Source of the DNA: Peronospora farinosa
Taxonomy: Eukaryota; Oomycota; Peronosporomycetes; Peronosporales; Peronosporaceae
Reading direction: 5' to 3'
Assembly: GCA_947646735.1 (NCBI GenBank)
Contig: CANTFK010000343.1
Location: 372,001 to 436,000 of the forward strand
Length of the DNA stretch: 64,000 nt
The position numbers and the translations under genes were made by a program. Shown in pieces: positions 32,701 to 42,394 of this stretch; position 1 is the stretch's first letter; each line of letters begins with the position of its first letter. The notes under the pieces are model-generated. The model searched no databases. It was not told the origin of the DNA and saw only the letters and a list, made by a program, of their open reading frames with translations.

Positions 32701-35700
32701 AAGTTCTTGTGGAGTTATCTCGCCAAACACTTTCTCAGTAAGCGAAGCCCCCACGCGTAGTAATGATGCCTCGACAGTATTTTCACAATGCAGTCGGTAG
32801 ACTGCCAGTGTATCTGTACCGCAAACCGCCATTTTAGCCCAACTTGCCCGAAGCTTCGCGTCACACGTAGCATTCCAGTCACTGTCAACGACCACGATGG
32901 CATCACTACCAAATACTGACACTGCCTGGCCTCCATCTGAAGTGGACAGCCGAGTAGATGCGAGTGCCACACGAACCACAATGCGGTCCGCAAAATGGCA
33001 AAGCGCACGACGCTGCATGGCGATCGAGCCAGTGATGCGCACGTAGCTAACATCTAACAGAGAAAGAAATAGCTCTAAGACAGGAAACATACCGTGGAAC
33101 TGGCAGTATATCACCACCTTCTTGCCTTCCTGAAACACTAGCCGACGTAGCAGTGGTTCCAACGCCTCTAATTTCGCGGAACAACTAGTTAGCAATCGCA
33201 AATCAGCGTGCCCTAACTTATCCATATCGTTCACGAGATCAACGCAATTGCAGATCTGACGAAGACGCAGCAGAAGTTGCAGCCAGACACTCAGTCGCTC
33301 TTCGCGGCCACTGGCAGGATCTAGCGTTGCCGCAAATCCACTTAGTGCGTTTCGATACTGTGTACTTTGTGACAGACTGGGTTGGCAGCTCAAGCTTATT
33401 TCCTCAATTTTGCGTAATTCTGTCTCAACTTCGCTGCGGACCCGCCGCAAGCTAAGACAGGATAATGTTAGTAGCAACGCATTCATATACTTTGGCAAGT
33501 CCTCTTGCTGGGAAGATGCCTTCCACAAAGCAGCCCGTACACTCGATGATTTGCCATAAATTTGCATCACCTCCGCCACAGATGACCTTTCAACTAGTAG
33601 TTCTTGCACAGGCCAGGTCTCCACTCGATGGCAGCTTCCATGCGCATCGCTACCATCAGGAGCAGAAGCTTCTCGCACTACAAATTCAGCGTACTGTAAA
33701 CGTAAAGCAGTGTTTTTCCAATTTTCAATCGATTGACCGTTGCACAAGACTCGCCGCTGTTGTTGTCGAAGCTGTTGCAGCGCGGACACGCAAGTCGAGT
33801 CATCAAAATGACCACCATGCTCCTTTTCCACGACGACCATCTGCCAATACGTAAATGCCACAAAAGCCTGTCGATCTTCAGCGAATGCACCCACGGGGCA
33901 TAGTACACAATATAAAGGTTCAGCACGTTCGTCGTCGTCCAATCCTTCGTCATCGTTATTATTGGGCGGGGCTACAAGGAAATCGTCTTCACCCTTATGC
34001 GCTTGGGCTCGAAGCTTAACATTCCACTCCTGCTGCAACTGTTCTTTATAATGCGATGTCTTACCTACGCCGTCATAAAGCTGAATACGCCGGTCTGGAT
34101 GCCATACGCGAAGATAATGCCGCCACTTATGAAGCTCCTCCTCAGATACAACAATCAAATGTGGGCCTTCCGATTGTTCACCATACGCGCGTTCTACTAT
34201 AGATGCGCATAATGCACCACCTTCTTGTTGCTGCTTCTGAGAGGACACAATTTCGATCAAGCTAAGAAAAGCAACGATCGTGGCTGCCTTGCCCATTCCG
34301 AGTTGGTCATTTAAAAACATGTTGAGGCCACTGGAGTACAAGTCGAACATCCACCTCAAAGCCAGCACTTGAAAGGTGGCCAAGCAAATGGTGGGCCTTC
34401 CCTCCGCATGCAAGGCAGTACAACGCGCTAGCAAACCCTGGAAGGCCGCCTCACGTAGCGACCACGCTGTGGACCTTTCCACATCAGCGTCTTTTGTTGA
34501 TAAAGAAGTCATTGCGCTGCGCGCTCGCTTTCCTGCACTCACAATATAAGTAACATGAGCTTTTGCAGAATTTAGCACCACTTCTGGCTTCCACAATTTT
34601 TTTACATCACGTTTTGCGTCCATCGCGTTGCTAGCTGCGGGGCCAATAATATGGAACTTCAATGCCAAATTATCGTTTTCGGCGCCACCCATCTCGACGT
34701 CCTCACTTTTGCCCTGCTTGCTACCGTCTTCAGAAGGTGCAGGATTGCCCCCTGACGCTGTATCATCAATCTCACCATGATCTGACCGGTCAGTACCCGC
34801 GGCTTCAAATCGCACTCGTGATCTCGCTGCAATCCGTTCCATCGTTCGCCAAAAAGCCGAAATCTGTAAAGCAACACCACGGGCCATCTGACAATTCTCT
34901 AATTCCTGACGCACATTTCCTGAATTTTGCGCAACAATCACATCGGCTGCCAAGCGATGTTGGAGCACCCGTTTCCAATTACGTTCCTGAGCAAAATCTG
35001 TCGCCATCCACTTCATCTCCTCCAGTACGAAGTCCCAGTGAGTCTTGCCACGCGCTGGTGTTGGCAGTCGCGGCAGTTGCCGTTTCCTTGTAACAGCATG
35101 GCTGCGTTTATTTACCTCCCGGTGAAGATGCACGTGTTCACGCAGCCTTCGATCAAACTTTGCATCTATCAGATCCACAGATGCTGAAGAGCTTATCGGC
35201 GTCGACACCGACCGTTTGCTACATGTAATTTTCTTGCTATTTTCTAGCGAAGCTAGCAAAAGTGGCTGCTGCTGTTCGTGAGCAGCTTTGCGATCCGATG
35301 CCTCTTCCTCCCGTCGCTTTTGCAATAAATATTTGTTTGGAGGAACCGACGTCTTTTGTAAAACATGATACGGAGTCCCTTTAGGCAGATGTTCCTGGTC
35401 CGCAGCAGTATCCAGTCCAATTTTCGGATTTTCTTCCTTTGCTCCAGTGTGTTCCTTTCTATCGTCAAACTTTCTTTCGCTTTTTACTTTGCTCCTCTTC
35501 AACTTCTTCACAGATGCTTCTTCATTTTCGGCTTCAGCCGAACCTTTCACCTCTACCTCCGATAGCCGCCGTTTCTTCAAACCAAAATCTAATCTTGTCT
35601 CTTCAAATATTGACTTCTCTGGCACATCTGCAAGAGCAGGACCCACGACAGAAACATCACTGCAAGGAAATCCGCTATCACCTGCCTTTAGCGTCTCAAC

Positions 35701-36057
35701 TTCAACTTCAGATACAGCATCAGCTACAGTCTCAACTACAGCAGCATAAGCTTCCTCCTCTTGCCAAATCCTATCGCCCTCGGGAAGTGCCACCTCCTGC
35801 TCTGCTACACTAGAATTCCTGTCCTCCTCCACATCTTCGGGCGTGAGCACTTTGCTAATTGCTAGCGCAAATTTCTGCTCATCTTTCAGCTGCCTACAGA
35901 ATAAAGCACACTGTGTTAGCACCACCATGTAAATAAATAGCACTACCAATAAACGAGTGTCATACCGCAAGAGCGAAGTTTTGTATTCTACAAGTTTCTC
36001 ATGGATGCACCTAAGGATGACGACGCTACTTTTACTGCCGTCGCTGTCCGACGCCAT
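29722..36057 (-). CDS. HSA / degenerate SNF2 ATPase / SANT protein, EP400-EAF1-like chromatin scaffold
   Basis: Open for 2111 codons, probably 2087 residues after removing a 72-nt in-frame intron near the N-terminus. Domain order: charged N-terminus with basic KKLKRSKVKSERK; HSA domain at about 335-375 (KTHWDFVLEEMKWMATDF, ERNWKR); SNF2-type helicase fold at about 555-1115; SANT/Myb domain at about 1565-1620 (WSMHDDVVLKKLF, YGPNWTLIAQVL, SPRQCYDRY); then a Ser/Ala/Thr-rich tail. HSA-ATPase-SANT is the order of EP400/Domino. HSA-SANT without ATPase is yeast and plant EAF1. Here the ATPase is present but spoiled: Walker A reads NDQLGMGKA where DEMGLGKT is usual, and the DEAH-box position reads EKEH. 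The C-lobe still shows VVIYCQFHGMF, VRITGS and VVVDSDWN. Likely a nuclear scaffold of a NuA4/TIP60-type complex, binding actin-related proteins by HSA. First gene of the island. Confidence 0.85.
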   Translation of the reverse strand: MASDSDGSKSSVVILRCIHEKLVEYKTSLLRYDTRLLVVLFIYMVVLTQCALFCRQLKDEQKFALAISKVLTPEDVEEDRNSSVAEQEVALPEGDRIWQEEEAYAAVVETVADAVSEVEVETLKAGDSGFPCSDVSVVGPALADVPEKSIFEETRLDFGLKKRRLSEVEVKGSAEAENEEASVKKLKRSKVKSERKFDDRKEHTGAKEENPKIGLDTAADQEHLPKGTPYHVLQKTSVPPNKYLLQKRREEEASDRKAAHEQQQPLLLASLENSKKITCSKRSVSTPISSSASVDLIDAKFDRRLREHVHLHREVNKRSHAVTRKRQLPRLPTPARGKTHWDFVLEEMKWMATDFAQERNWKRVLQHRLAADVIVAQNSGNVRQELENCQMARGVALQISAFWRTMERIAARSRVRFEAAGTDRSDHGEIDDTASGGNPAPSEDGSKQGKSEDVEMGGAENDNLALKFHIIGPAASNAMDAKRDVKKLWKPEVVLNSAKAHVTYIVSAGKRARSAMTSLSTKDADVERSTAWSLREAAFQGLLARCTALHAEGRPTICLATFQVLALRWMFDLYSSGLNMFLNDQLGMGKAATIVAFLSLIEIVSSQKQQQEGGALCASIVERAYGEQSEGPHLIVVSEEELHKWRHYLRVWHPDRRIQLYDGVGKTSHYKEQLQQEWNVKLRAQAHKGEDDFLVAPPNNNDDEGLDDDERAEPLYCVLCPVGAFAEDRQAFVAFTYWQMVVVEKEHGGHFDDSTCVSALQQLRQQQRRVLCNGQSIENWKNTALRLQYAEFVVREASAPDGSDAHGSCHRVETWPVQELLVERSSVAEVMQIYGKSSSVRAALWKASSQQEDLPKYMNALLLTLSCLSLRRVRSEVETELRKIEEISLSCQPSLSQSTQYRNALSGFAATLDPASGREERLSVWLQLLLRLRQICNCVDLVNDMDKLGHADLRLLTSCSAKLEALEPLLRRLVFQEGKKVVIYCQFHGMFPVLELFLSLLDVSYVRITGSIAMQRRALCHFADRIVVRVALASTRLSTSDGGQAVSVFGSDAIVVVDSDWNATCDAKLRASWAKMAVCGTDTLAVYRLHCENTVEASLLRVGASLTEKVFGEITPQELLAVPSDMTLSIKKPSWWFPTVTSSGGNGLTVTGPMVKLASLTQQVEQNEKYCGSPSELEAPLVVYNVDLDAEEHLLLANTDELTPVEWYAVNFVHDIIDRKQQQGSEVKTIESEFGNVEDEDVASSDEKDAFFYSEQRSFEKLAALEVNRHWQEGDAASQLFFKVEFLHNGVVCGSALESIFMQMRTQGMETHFEVYKPPLLRLIDDAKSQDGAFPLRTGVSIDTQMEFRISYRVPVPPPPVPETAKFKLEHAVGQHGDQSKFIKSSKKQRASAAVMAAARSGLVPISNRNSMNFSANSADAKRKLEAQLSDIKLGPQKEQRVDLEGIPVPDVSEFADDDFWGDTNLVALDSAEWDDPALLGGILGVGVSGTGTGASYTATSSCTTFNGAGASIASGASSVTGSAIGPHADPRQFTTPFQKSSKKSKTGTGRVRKTSLSSFDSGRDVWSMHDDVVLKKLFELYGPNWTLIAQVLYSTTAVSRFVGKKRSPRQCYDRYSKIISGNITSGASAAFTTKDGKSVSSLNTHRVANVAAAQLTPVVLDTRIGLAHGELLLNFSPRHSFPGLPPPSIVSAPSLVEAHRQKQITTNAAAGKTLINKEAGGLDDLKSIKTSFDAIIQCMKHKTSPPPIPIPVGASSTISGSTATPATPSSTDLGTKASLTAGSFPSLQVPTLASALSTPTKASAKGIEKASLPPAAIAKALPVVVPPPHKSYTDMVSLLPGAVLGPDEVIKRSKRAALVAVQAAASVASIGREGSPLSASGDVMLGAGSGFGVSVSSSMPRRSHAASLTSETSAVSVMSIPTIPSSRAVAAAAVSAGARSQTTTATKETWGGIVQDVSANGLNVSAAVDPESGSGSQRNAPIPVTTSTLLHVLDRMPEIKNKIQSILNRSDCSESQKVAMIARLLSNTNAINNTNALGATATMSSSDVSVDDNSAVLVALTADRGMLSSPDMLIDTETPIPMPASLGASVSNVGTSSAMTPQGQLRPPAK
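35894..35965 (-). other. Probable 72-nt in-frame intron in the EP400/EAF1-like gene
   Basis: On the minus strand the segment starts GTATGA and ends TTATTCTGTAG, with a branch-site CTAAC about 20 bases before the acceptor. It is divisible by three and stop-free, so it hides in the open frame. The codons it adds read as a hydrophobic stretch (LLVVLFIYMVVLTQ) out of place in a nuclear protein. Confidence 0.75.
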
Positions 36058-37779
36058 TACGGGTTTTAACTACAATTTCACATTTAAATTATACAATCAT
36101 ATCACTTATCAGTGACCATCACTCTTTCAGCTCTCATATAAGTATGCCGCGTTCTACATGCTGCTAACTGCAGCACTACTGCATCCAAAAGGCAACCGTC
36201 ACACCAAGATATACATGTTCTCATGTCAGTTTAGCGTACACAAGGCGCCCTAATAGAGACCCGGTCACGTGTCTCGAAGTCAAGGTGAGAAATAAGTACA
36301 AAATGGCCAAAAATGCACCATTTTGCACGTGGTAAAAAGCCTTGTCGACAGAAAAACGACGGTCTTTTAAATAAAAGTGCTCCCCCTTGAATTTGAGCAC
36401 GAGAACCGGCCAAAATTGTGCGTTAAAGTGGATGAAGCAGTAGCGCAGCCCCCAAAGCGATTCAGAAAGCGCACGGCACGCATTTCGAGAGAGCAGATGC
36501 AGGGCAACAACATAGACTGCATAAGAAGACAAGAAGACGTACCAGCTATGGCTTAGTGACACCAGGGCGGCCTTTGTGCGATGACTCGCGGATTTTCACG
36601 TTCTCCCGAATTTTTCTCCCTGTTTCAAAATTATGCTGTTGGAGAGGTTAATTGGTGTCGTAGCACTATAACCGGTTTCCAGCGAATAAATAAAAGCTTT
36701 TACTAGTTTTTTGACAAATCAAAAGCAGTTTTATCATCGGATATTAATCACCAAGCCGTATCGTAGGCTGCTTGACCACTATAACCGGACCGTACACCAA
36801 ACGTTATTTTTCACATTTGATAAGTTTTCAATATCGTCGATGAACAGGTGATCTATCCCCTACCATTACCCAAATTAACCATATCAGAGAAAAGCATTTC
36901 CAAAAAACTAAGCCATCGCAATTCGCGTCGAGCTGTCAACATTTACTCGTAGTGATGGTATTGCGTGTGTTTAAGTGTTTAAGTGATATGAAGAAGGCTC
37001 GCCGATGTCCATGAGTCGACCTAGTGGATATGATGAGAAAGGAGAGGAAGGGAGTTAGTTGAATTGTTCACGATGAATGGGGCAAACATCTAAGGTGGAT
37101 ATGTTGTCGCGCCTCTTAAGGGGCAGTGATAGAAGGCGAAGGTGTCGCAAAAAGAGTTTGTTATTTTTTCGGGGTCGCAAACGTGTTTGGCTATTTTTCA
37201 CTGTTGGCGCTACACATGAGAGCTGACTCACAATAATAAAGTGGCGATTTGAAGGTAATGAAAGCTTTGCTTGGTGTCTGTAGCTATTTTAAGAGCCTTT
37301 TAGAACGTCATATGGAATACTTCCTCCTACTTCATCGTAACATTGGTACATACTGAAGTGCGTGTAAAGGGGTTACACGGCGGCTGTACAATCATACCGA
37401 AAGTACATTACGGTTGAAGTTTCTATATAGCATATAATGTATTTTTAATACCGAACCTTCTAAAACTAGTATTATCGATGAGTGATATTCAAGGTATCAG
37501 TAATACCTTATACTATCGGTATCGGCTCGATAACTAATACAGTAGTACCAAGCACAACATCCACTAATTCCATATCCAGATACAGATGATGGCATACTAT
37601 AATTACTATAATGTAATCAATCTGGTGTAGGGAACTTAGAGTAGGATCATTCATTAAAATTTTAATGCATAAATGTAACAGTTCTCATTTCGTGTAACGG
37701 CTAATACTGTAGTAACACGGTTCGTTCAGTAGCGAATACTCAACGGGCAGGTCTAATTGGGTACGTGGTACCTTAGACC
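36058..37779. other. Non-coding region between host genes and Gypsy C2
   Basis: The left part should contain the promoter of the EP400/EAF1-like gene. Other contents: an imperfect tandem pair with GTCGCAAA at about 37,140-37,205 and an A/T-rich stretch at 37,420-37,700. At 37,349-37,367 is a degraded relative of the 43-bp palindrome (CATACTGAAGTGCGT then GTAA, with GTGTAA and TTACAC facing each other). No gene supported. Confidence 0.5.
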
Positions 37780-38288
37780 TTCCACTTGGGTGCGGCACAT
37801 CAATGTGACCCACCCTCGTGAATGTGATATCCATGAATTGATTCACATTCAACAAGGATGACGCCAGTTAAGACTAGGCGTCGTGTCAACGCCACAGACG
37901 GACGTCATTGAGCAAGCTTAAATATATTTAAGCTCGCACGTAGGATTACGCTTCTAAATAGACGCGTATCCGATCTTTACATTTGATCAATCAGTAGTTA
38001 GATTTATATGTAGTTAATTTCTATTCAATATGAGTCTGTCTTTATTTACTTTATGCAGCTCACTGCGCACGAGAAGACTAGAAACAGCTTCCGTGACGCA
38101 GGGAGGTGCTTGTTCTGTTGCGCGGATCGCTCTAAACAGTCGGCAACAGTATGGCTCGGCGCTTTAAGCGACCGACCAACGCAACCACCACCGCACGCGG
38201 AGGTAAGACGGTATAACCGCTTCCTCGCGCTGCTTGAAGGTGTGCCCGCGTGGTACGTGGCAGCTTTTTTACGAAGTGCCCGTCTACA
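37780..38288 (+). repeat. 5' LTR of Gypsy C2
   Basis: TTCCACTTGGGTGCGG ... CGTCTACA, homologous to 23035-23553. Two bases later TGGTAGCACTAGTAG gives the primer site. Confidence 0.8.
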
Positions 38289-38478
38289 CTTGGTAGCACT
38301 AGTAGTCCTTCCCAAGACCCGTCTCTCTAAGCGTGCGTGTGGATACGGATGTTCCTCAACTTGGATTGGGGTGATTTTTCTCACCTCTCCCAACATCATA
38401 GGGAGGTGGCTGATCATTTGGCGCAGGGACTTGGTAAACAAGCCCTGGACAACCTCTTGAATTGTCCTCCTGAGCAAC

Positions 38479-39338
38479 ATGTTGCTTAGTTGGAGCAATT
38501 CAAACCGTTTGTGCTCGGACAGAGTATACGCTTATGAGGCAAACAGCCAAACAGCGGCTGAGACCATCAGTAAGAATCAGGAGAGCCTTTTCGTGGACAA
38601 GCTCGCAACGAGGCGCTTAACAGAACTATTGAGACGATCTCTGCCCGGTCTAATTTTGCCAAGGCCCATTTGGATGGACCCTCCGAAGTTTCATGGGACT
38701 GCCCCACATACTATTGTCTACTGGCTTGTAGCCGTGGAGCAATGCGGTATGGCGCAGCTCATCGAAGACGACACCAGGATGGTGTCGTATGCCTTGTCAA
38801 ATTTGCATGGCAAAGTGTCAGAGTGGTCTTACTCTGCGCTGATGGCAAAAGCCGATGCGTTTACATCACGGGGATCTTAACGTCAAAGATTCGCGCCATG
38901 TACCAGACGCCTAACAATAGTATGTTACATCAGGTGCACCGAAACGATCTCTGCAAGAGTATGTGCAGGAGGTTCGTTCGCTGTCGGCTTCCAATAAAGT
39001 GGGTACAATACCGGAACACATTAAGGTGCAAACGTTCGTGAATGGCCTATGGCACGGACCATCGCGTCAGGCCCCTTTTTATAAAGGTGTCAATAATGAT
39101 GAAAGAGGCATTCGATATTGCCTTGAATGAGCAGCAATCCTACAACAGTGCCTTGGCAACAGCTTACTATAAGTCGTCGGCAGAGAATTCGGATGCCACT
39201 CCAATGGGGCTAGGCAATGCCGACGTGGTCTGCTACAAGTGCGGCAAGCGCATCCATATGATGACTAGCTGCTATGCCAAACTTGCTGCTGATGCTAAGA
39301 CGCCCAGTAGGAAGGCTCTCTTTTTTAAAGGGAGTTGA
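38479..39338 (+). pseudogene. gag of Gypsy C2
   Basis: Blocks MDPPKFHGTAPHTIVYWLVAVEQCG, MVSYALSNLHGKVSEWSYSAL, SKIRAMYQTPN and EAFDIALNEQQSYNSALATAYY, then the CCHC knuckle CYKCGKRIHMMTSC at about 39,231-39,272. Frameshifts at about 38,880 and 39,040 break it. Confidence 0.8.
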
Positions 39339-39499
39339 AGAGAACCAAGGTGCACGACGCACGGATTTATATTCAACCACTGATAAGTCATGAAATGTGG
39401 GAGCGCAGTAGGGGCGGGATGCTCTACTGTCGCGGACTCTGAAGCTACCCCTAAGCTTAGAGTGATCGAACAAATGGGTAGCATAGTCCCTGAGGTTCC

Positions 39500-39956
39500 G
39501 AAAGGTTGGACCTCAACCCTTTTGGTCTATAGCGCTCGAGTACGAGGCTATGACCAAGTGATGACCCTTCTCATGGATTAGGGTGCATCACAAAACTTTG
39601 TGAACCTCGCGGCTCTAAAAAAGAGACCGTCGAGATATGAGTCGCTTTGCCAGGATGGCAAGCGAGAAGAGGCGATCGTTCGTTTAGCGAACGGCGCGCT
39701 CGTTAAATCGGAGGGAGTTCAAGTTGAACTCGCCTTCAGTTTCAATGACTTCTCCTGTAAAGAGAAGTTCACAGTGCTAGGTATGGAGAGTCCGTATGAC
39801 CTCATACTAGGCATTCCTTGTTTGGCTAAACACCAACCATGGATAGACTGGCGTACACGCACAGTCGCTAGCTCTACGCAAGACACCGGAAAGGATGTGC
39901 TCTTGCGAGAGGCTTATGTGGCTGATGCTGTGTCCAATACAGTTGAGGTGCGATGA
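39500..39956 (+). pseudogene. Protease region of Gypsy C2
   Basis: Reads STLLVYSARVRGYDQVMTLLMD, a stop, then GASQNFVNLAALKK. The stop (39,579-39,581) replaces the Ser of the D-S-G active-site motif. Further on, SPYDLILGIPCLAKHQPWIDW is the conserved ILG motif and the region leading to RT. Confidence 0.8.
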
Positions 39957-40084
39957 CGGTATGTCAATCGACACCATGAACTACCCAGCTCGAAAGGAGT
40001 GGTGTAGTTGGAAGTGCACTGGCGGAAAGCCAGGTGACACATATTCCTACCCAGGTCGAAAAGACTGGTGTAGTGAATGGGGCG

Positions 40085-40213
40085 ATGACAGGTAGTCATG
40101 CGTCCAATAGTCCTGCACAGAGCCGAGAGCCTGTGGCAGTTGATGGTGGGCTGACAGGAAGTCAAGCGCCACAAGAACCGGCACAGAGCCAAGAGCCTGG
40201 TGCGGTTGGAAGG
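40085..40213 (+). repeat. Imperfect tandem repeat of about 65 bp, two units
   Basis: Units share TGACAGGNAGTCA and AGCCNAGAGCCTGNNGC. They lie in the protease-RT linker of Gypsy C2, in frame, encoding Ser/Pro/Gln-rich repeats. Confidence 0.6.
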
Positions 40214-40370
40214 AGTGCATTAGCTGAAATAGCAACGACATTTTCTTTCAAGTCAAAGGTCGTGGTGACTCGAAGAACGAGCACCAGACGTATTAAGACG
40301 ATCAAGGGCACGCCAAAAAGATTGAATCCTTGGATCAGTCTCGGTCCAAGAGGACGGACCTACGAACGAG

Positions 40371-42394
40371 TTGTTTGAGGCCGTCGAAGACAAAATGCCG
40401 GAGGCATCCTCAGTTGAGGTGCTCCAACTTGTCTTGGCATCTGCAGAGGAGATAGTAAATCTCTCGGAGATGACGTGGGATCTGTTCCTTTCCGAACTAA
40501 AGGAAGGAAAGATCCACGAGATAGTCGCACCGGTTCCAGAAGAGAACGTGGTGGACTGTTGCTCTTCATCCACGATGGACGAGAGCGTCTTGGATACCGA
40601 TACAAAGAAACGGTTCGCTGCTCAAGGCTGGGAAGCCTTGAAGGACAGCCCGTTCTATGATGTTCTGCGGAAACATCGTTATGTGTTCCAGCAGAAGTGC
40701 CGAGCCGCCTACCGGCCGATAGGGGCATCAGGCACGAGATTGATCTGGAACCTGGCACCAAGTATTGTATGACCAGGCAATGGCCGTTGCCGATGGAACA
40801 AGCCGATTACATCGATGAGTTCTTCGACAAGCGAGCTACGGCGGGACATGTACGTGAGATCAAGTCGCCTCACTGCAGCCCGACCTTCTGTGTGCGTAAA
40901 GCAACAGGTGGATGGCGCGTGGTTCATGCTTATAATAAGCTGAACACGGCCACTATTCCGGCTCAAACGCCGATCCCGCGGAAAGATGTTTTGTTGAATT
41001 CCATGGAAAAGTCAACTATCTTTTCCGCGTTTGATCTGAAGGATGGCTACTATCAGGTTCTCATGAGAGATACCGATGTAGCCAAAACGGCAGTAAGCAC
41101 CCCAAGCGGTATGCTGTGGGAGTGGCTTGTGATGCCACAAGGGTTGGAAAATGCTCCGGCATCATTCAACCGAGTGGTGGCTCACGTGATGCGTCAGCAC
41201 CGTGCCTACGCGCCTCATTACTTTAGAGATGTATTCGTGCATAGTAGGGCGGAGGACGGTCTGAGCGCGATAGAGTCGCACAAGCGTCATTTAGACGCTG
41301 TGTTGCAGACTCTGGGTGACGCCCAATTATACTTGAACTTGCAAAAGTGCGTAATAGGGGTCCCCGAGATACCTGTACTGGGCTGCATCGTAGGTGCACA
41401 TGGTGTACGAGCAGACCCAGAAAAGGTAAAGGCTGTAAAGGAATGGCCAGTCCCACGACATGTGAAGGATCTGCGCCAATTTCTTGGGCTCGCTAATTAC
41501 TTGCATAAGTACAGAAAGAATTATGCGGAGCAGACTAAGCCATTGTCTGACCTTTTGAAAAAGGATACAGAATGGACTTGGTCAAAGGAACAAGAAGATG
41601 CGTTCACATCAGTGAAGCAATCTCTAGTAGAGGCACCGGTATTGGCATTGCCAGACGCGGATAAGCCCTTTAGCGTCGTCTGCGATGCAAGCAATTTTGC
41701 AATCGGCAGCGCGCTCATGCAGAAGGATGACGACGACGTTGACCGTGTCATTTCTTATCAGTCTCGGCTTTTAAAAGCTGCCGAGCTGAATTACCCTGTG
41801 CATGACAAGGAGCTACTTTCAATTAAGTATGCCCTTGTGAAGTTTCGGGTGCACCTCTTGGGCACCGAACCTTTTGTGGTTTATACGGATCACGCATCAC
41901 TGCGGACCGCTATAAATTCACCGCACCTCTCGCCGAGGATGGCAAGATGGCTAACATTCTTCTCTGAATTTAATTTCAAAGTTGAATATAAGCCGGGTAA
42001 GTCGAATGTCTTGGCTGACGCGTTATCGCGCAGACCAGACTTCGAGGCAAGACACCAAGATAGTGTGTCTCGTGCGAAAGCACAAGTTGAGTCGTCAACA
42101 TTGGCAGCCATGAAGGCCTACCATGTGACGAGCTCAATGGCCTCCGATATCAAGGAGTGTTACAGTCAGGACGAACATTGTCGCCTGCTGTTGGATCATT
42201 TTGGTGGACGAAAGGTTACCCTTCCGTCGCACCTCAAAGCGAAGTTAAATCGCTTTAGTTGCAGTGATGGCCTGTTATGGCATCAACTGTCACCCTGTGA
42301 TCCCTTGAGAATCTATGTCCCTCATGACACAGATCTCAAGCTGATGATACTTCACGAGTGCCATGATGCGCCATCTAAAAAAGACAAATGTTAA
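40371..42394 (+). pseudogene. pol of Gypsy C2 (RT, RNase H, start of integrase)
   Basis: A frame at 40,371-40,772 then, after a frameshift, one of 565 codons from 40,697. RT: HEIDLEPGTKYCMTRQWPLP, PTFCVRKATGGWRVVHAYNKL, FSAFDLKDGYYQVLM. The catalytic box reads YFRD where YFDD is expected. RT thumb: VLGCIVGAHGVRADPEKV. RNase H: VVCDASNFAIGSALMQ, YPVHDKELLSIKYAL, YTDHASLRTAIN, KPGKSNVLADALSRR. Integrase begins with LMILHECHDAPS and stops at once, where the neighbouring LTR starts. Confidence 0.9.

Larger units (their letters stand above)
37780..42388 (+). mobile_element. Gypsy element C2 (truncated in integrase)
   Basis: 5' LTR 37780-38288, primer site at 38,291, gag, protease and the longest open pol frame of the window. 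It ends inside the zinc-binding start of integrase at about 42,375, where an unrelated LTR (42,389) abuts it. Same family as C1. Inactivating changes: a stop inside the protease active-site motif and a mutated RT catalytic box. Confidence 0.9.

Noticed and set aside
36221..36562. 113-codon minus-strand ORF upstream of the EP400/EAF1-like gene
   Set aside because: Hydrophobic but with no family resemblance, in A/T-rich intergenic DNA, and no intron or homologue evidence.
40697..42394. C2 pol as an active polymerase gene
   Set aside because: RT box is YFRD, the upstream protease has a stop in its active site, and integrase is cut after its first histidines.
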